From the NCBI GenBank assembly GCA_030600525.1, contig JAUVLX010000058.1, forward strand, positions 1-14,229: a DNA stretch of 14,229 nucleotides. The letters run 5' to 3'. The notes under the pieces were generated by a model. It saw only the letters and a list, made by a program, of their open reading frames with translations, was not told the DNA's origin and did no database searches. A program made the position numbers and the translations under genes. This stretch comes from Desulfobulbus sp. GTDB taxonomy: Bacteria > Desulfobacterota > Desulfobulbia > Desulfobulbales > Desulfobulbaceae. Positions 14,178 through 14,229 of the stretch are shown here, one piece after another (positions within the stretch are counted from its first letter, which is position 1; each line of letters begins with the position of its first letter).

Positions 14178-14229
14178 AAGTATACACCACTTTAATCTTT
14201 TCCTGCCGCGAGAGCGGCTTCGTTCAACC

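Noticed and set aside
1..14229. CRISPR array or phage gene cluster
   Set aside because: No regularly spaced direct repeats and no phage structural genes are seen anywhere in the window.

Overview
The window looks like a chromosomal segment of a deltaproteobacterial (Desulfobacterota) genome, most plausibly a Desulfobulbales-type sulfur-cycle bacterium. The reasons are a complete minCDE operon, a YehS-type DUF1456 protein, a Cys-rich PAS histidine kinase, a divergent sigma-70 protein, dispersed palindromic elements, and a small gene with an in-frame TGA that fits selenocysteine insertion. The lineage is inference; no rRNA gene is present to settle it.

Left part (1-2957): the last 51 codons of an unrecognised gene, a divergent sigma-70 family gene (227-1399), and convergent to it a yehS-like gene (1433-1897, minus) with a good promoter and Shine-Dalgarno. 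A minus-strand tRNA-Gly(GCC) at 2271-2345 has encoded CCA and a near-consensus promoter. A 150-bp element with terminal inverted repeats (2808-2957) lies against the start of minC.

Centre (2972-8706): minC, minD and minE form a division-site operon (FtsZ inhibitor, membrane ATPase, topological regulator), followed by a 30-bp perfect palindrome and a Rho-independent terminator. Next are a GH13 alpha-amylase-type glycoside hydrolase (5213-7291), a long inverted repeat, and an orphan PAS histidine kinase (7564-8706).

Right part (8748-14229): a zone of gene decay and mobile DNA. A GTCxxxxCQP-type FAD/NAD(P) disulfide oxidoreductase (8748-10196) is broken by a one-base deletion in an A-tract, an in-frame TGA, and a short insertion whose removal restores the frame exactly. 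A hairpin-forming repeat follows. On the minus strand, an exported MsrA-MsrB fusion (10446-11531) is preceded by the most interesting item: a 101-residue exported protein (11627-11932) that contains an in-frame TGA. It aligns without gaps to the MsrA active-site segment, with the TGA exactly at the catalytic Cys. A SECIS-like hairpin begins 16 nt after the TGA. I read it as a miniature MsrA-like selenoprotein, probably co-transcribed with msrAB in periplasmic oxidant defence.

The right end holds an inactivated single-ORF IS66-family element (12376-13941) with 16-bp perfect terminal repeats. It separates two unrelated gene fragments: a membrane-protein C-terminus on the left and the N-terminus of a tyrosine-recombinase/IS91-associated integrase on the right. 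This suggests an IS-mediated rearrangement. Just upstream of the integrase start is a dyad shaped like a recombinase core site (12-bp arms, 6-bp spacer).
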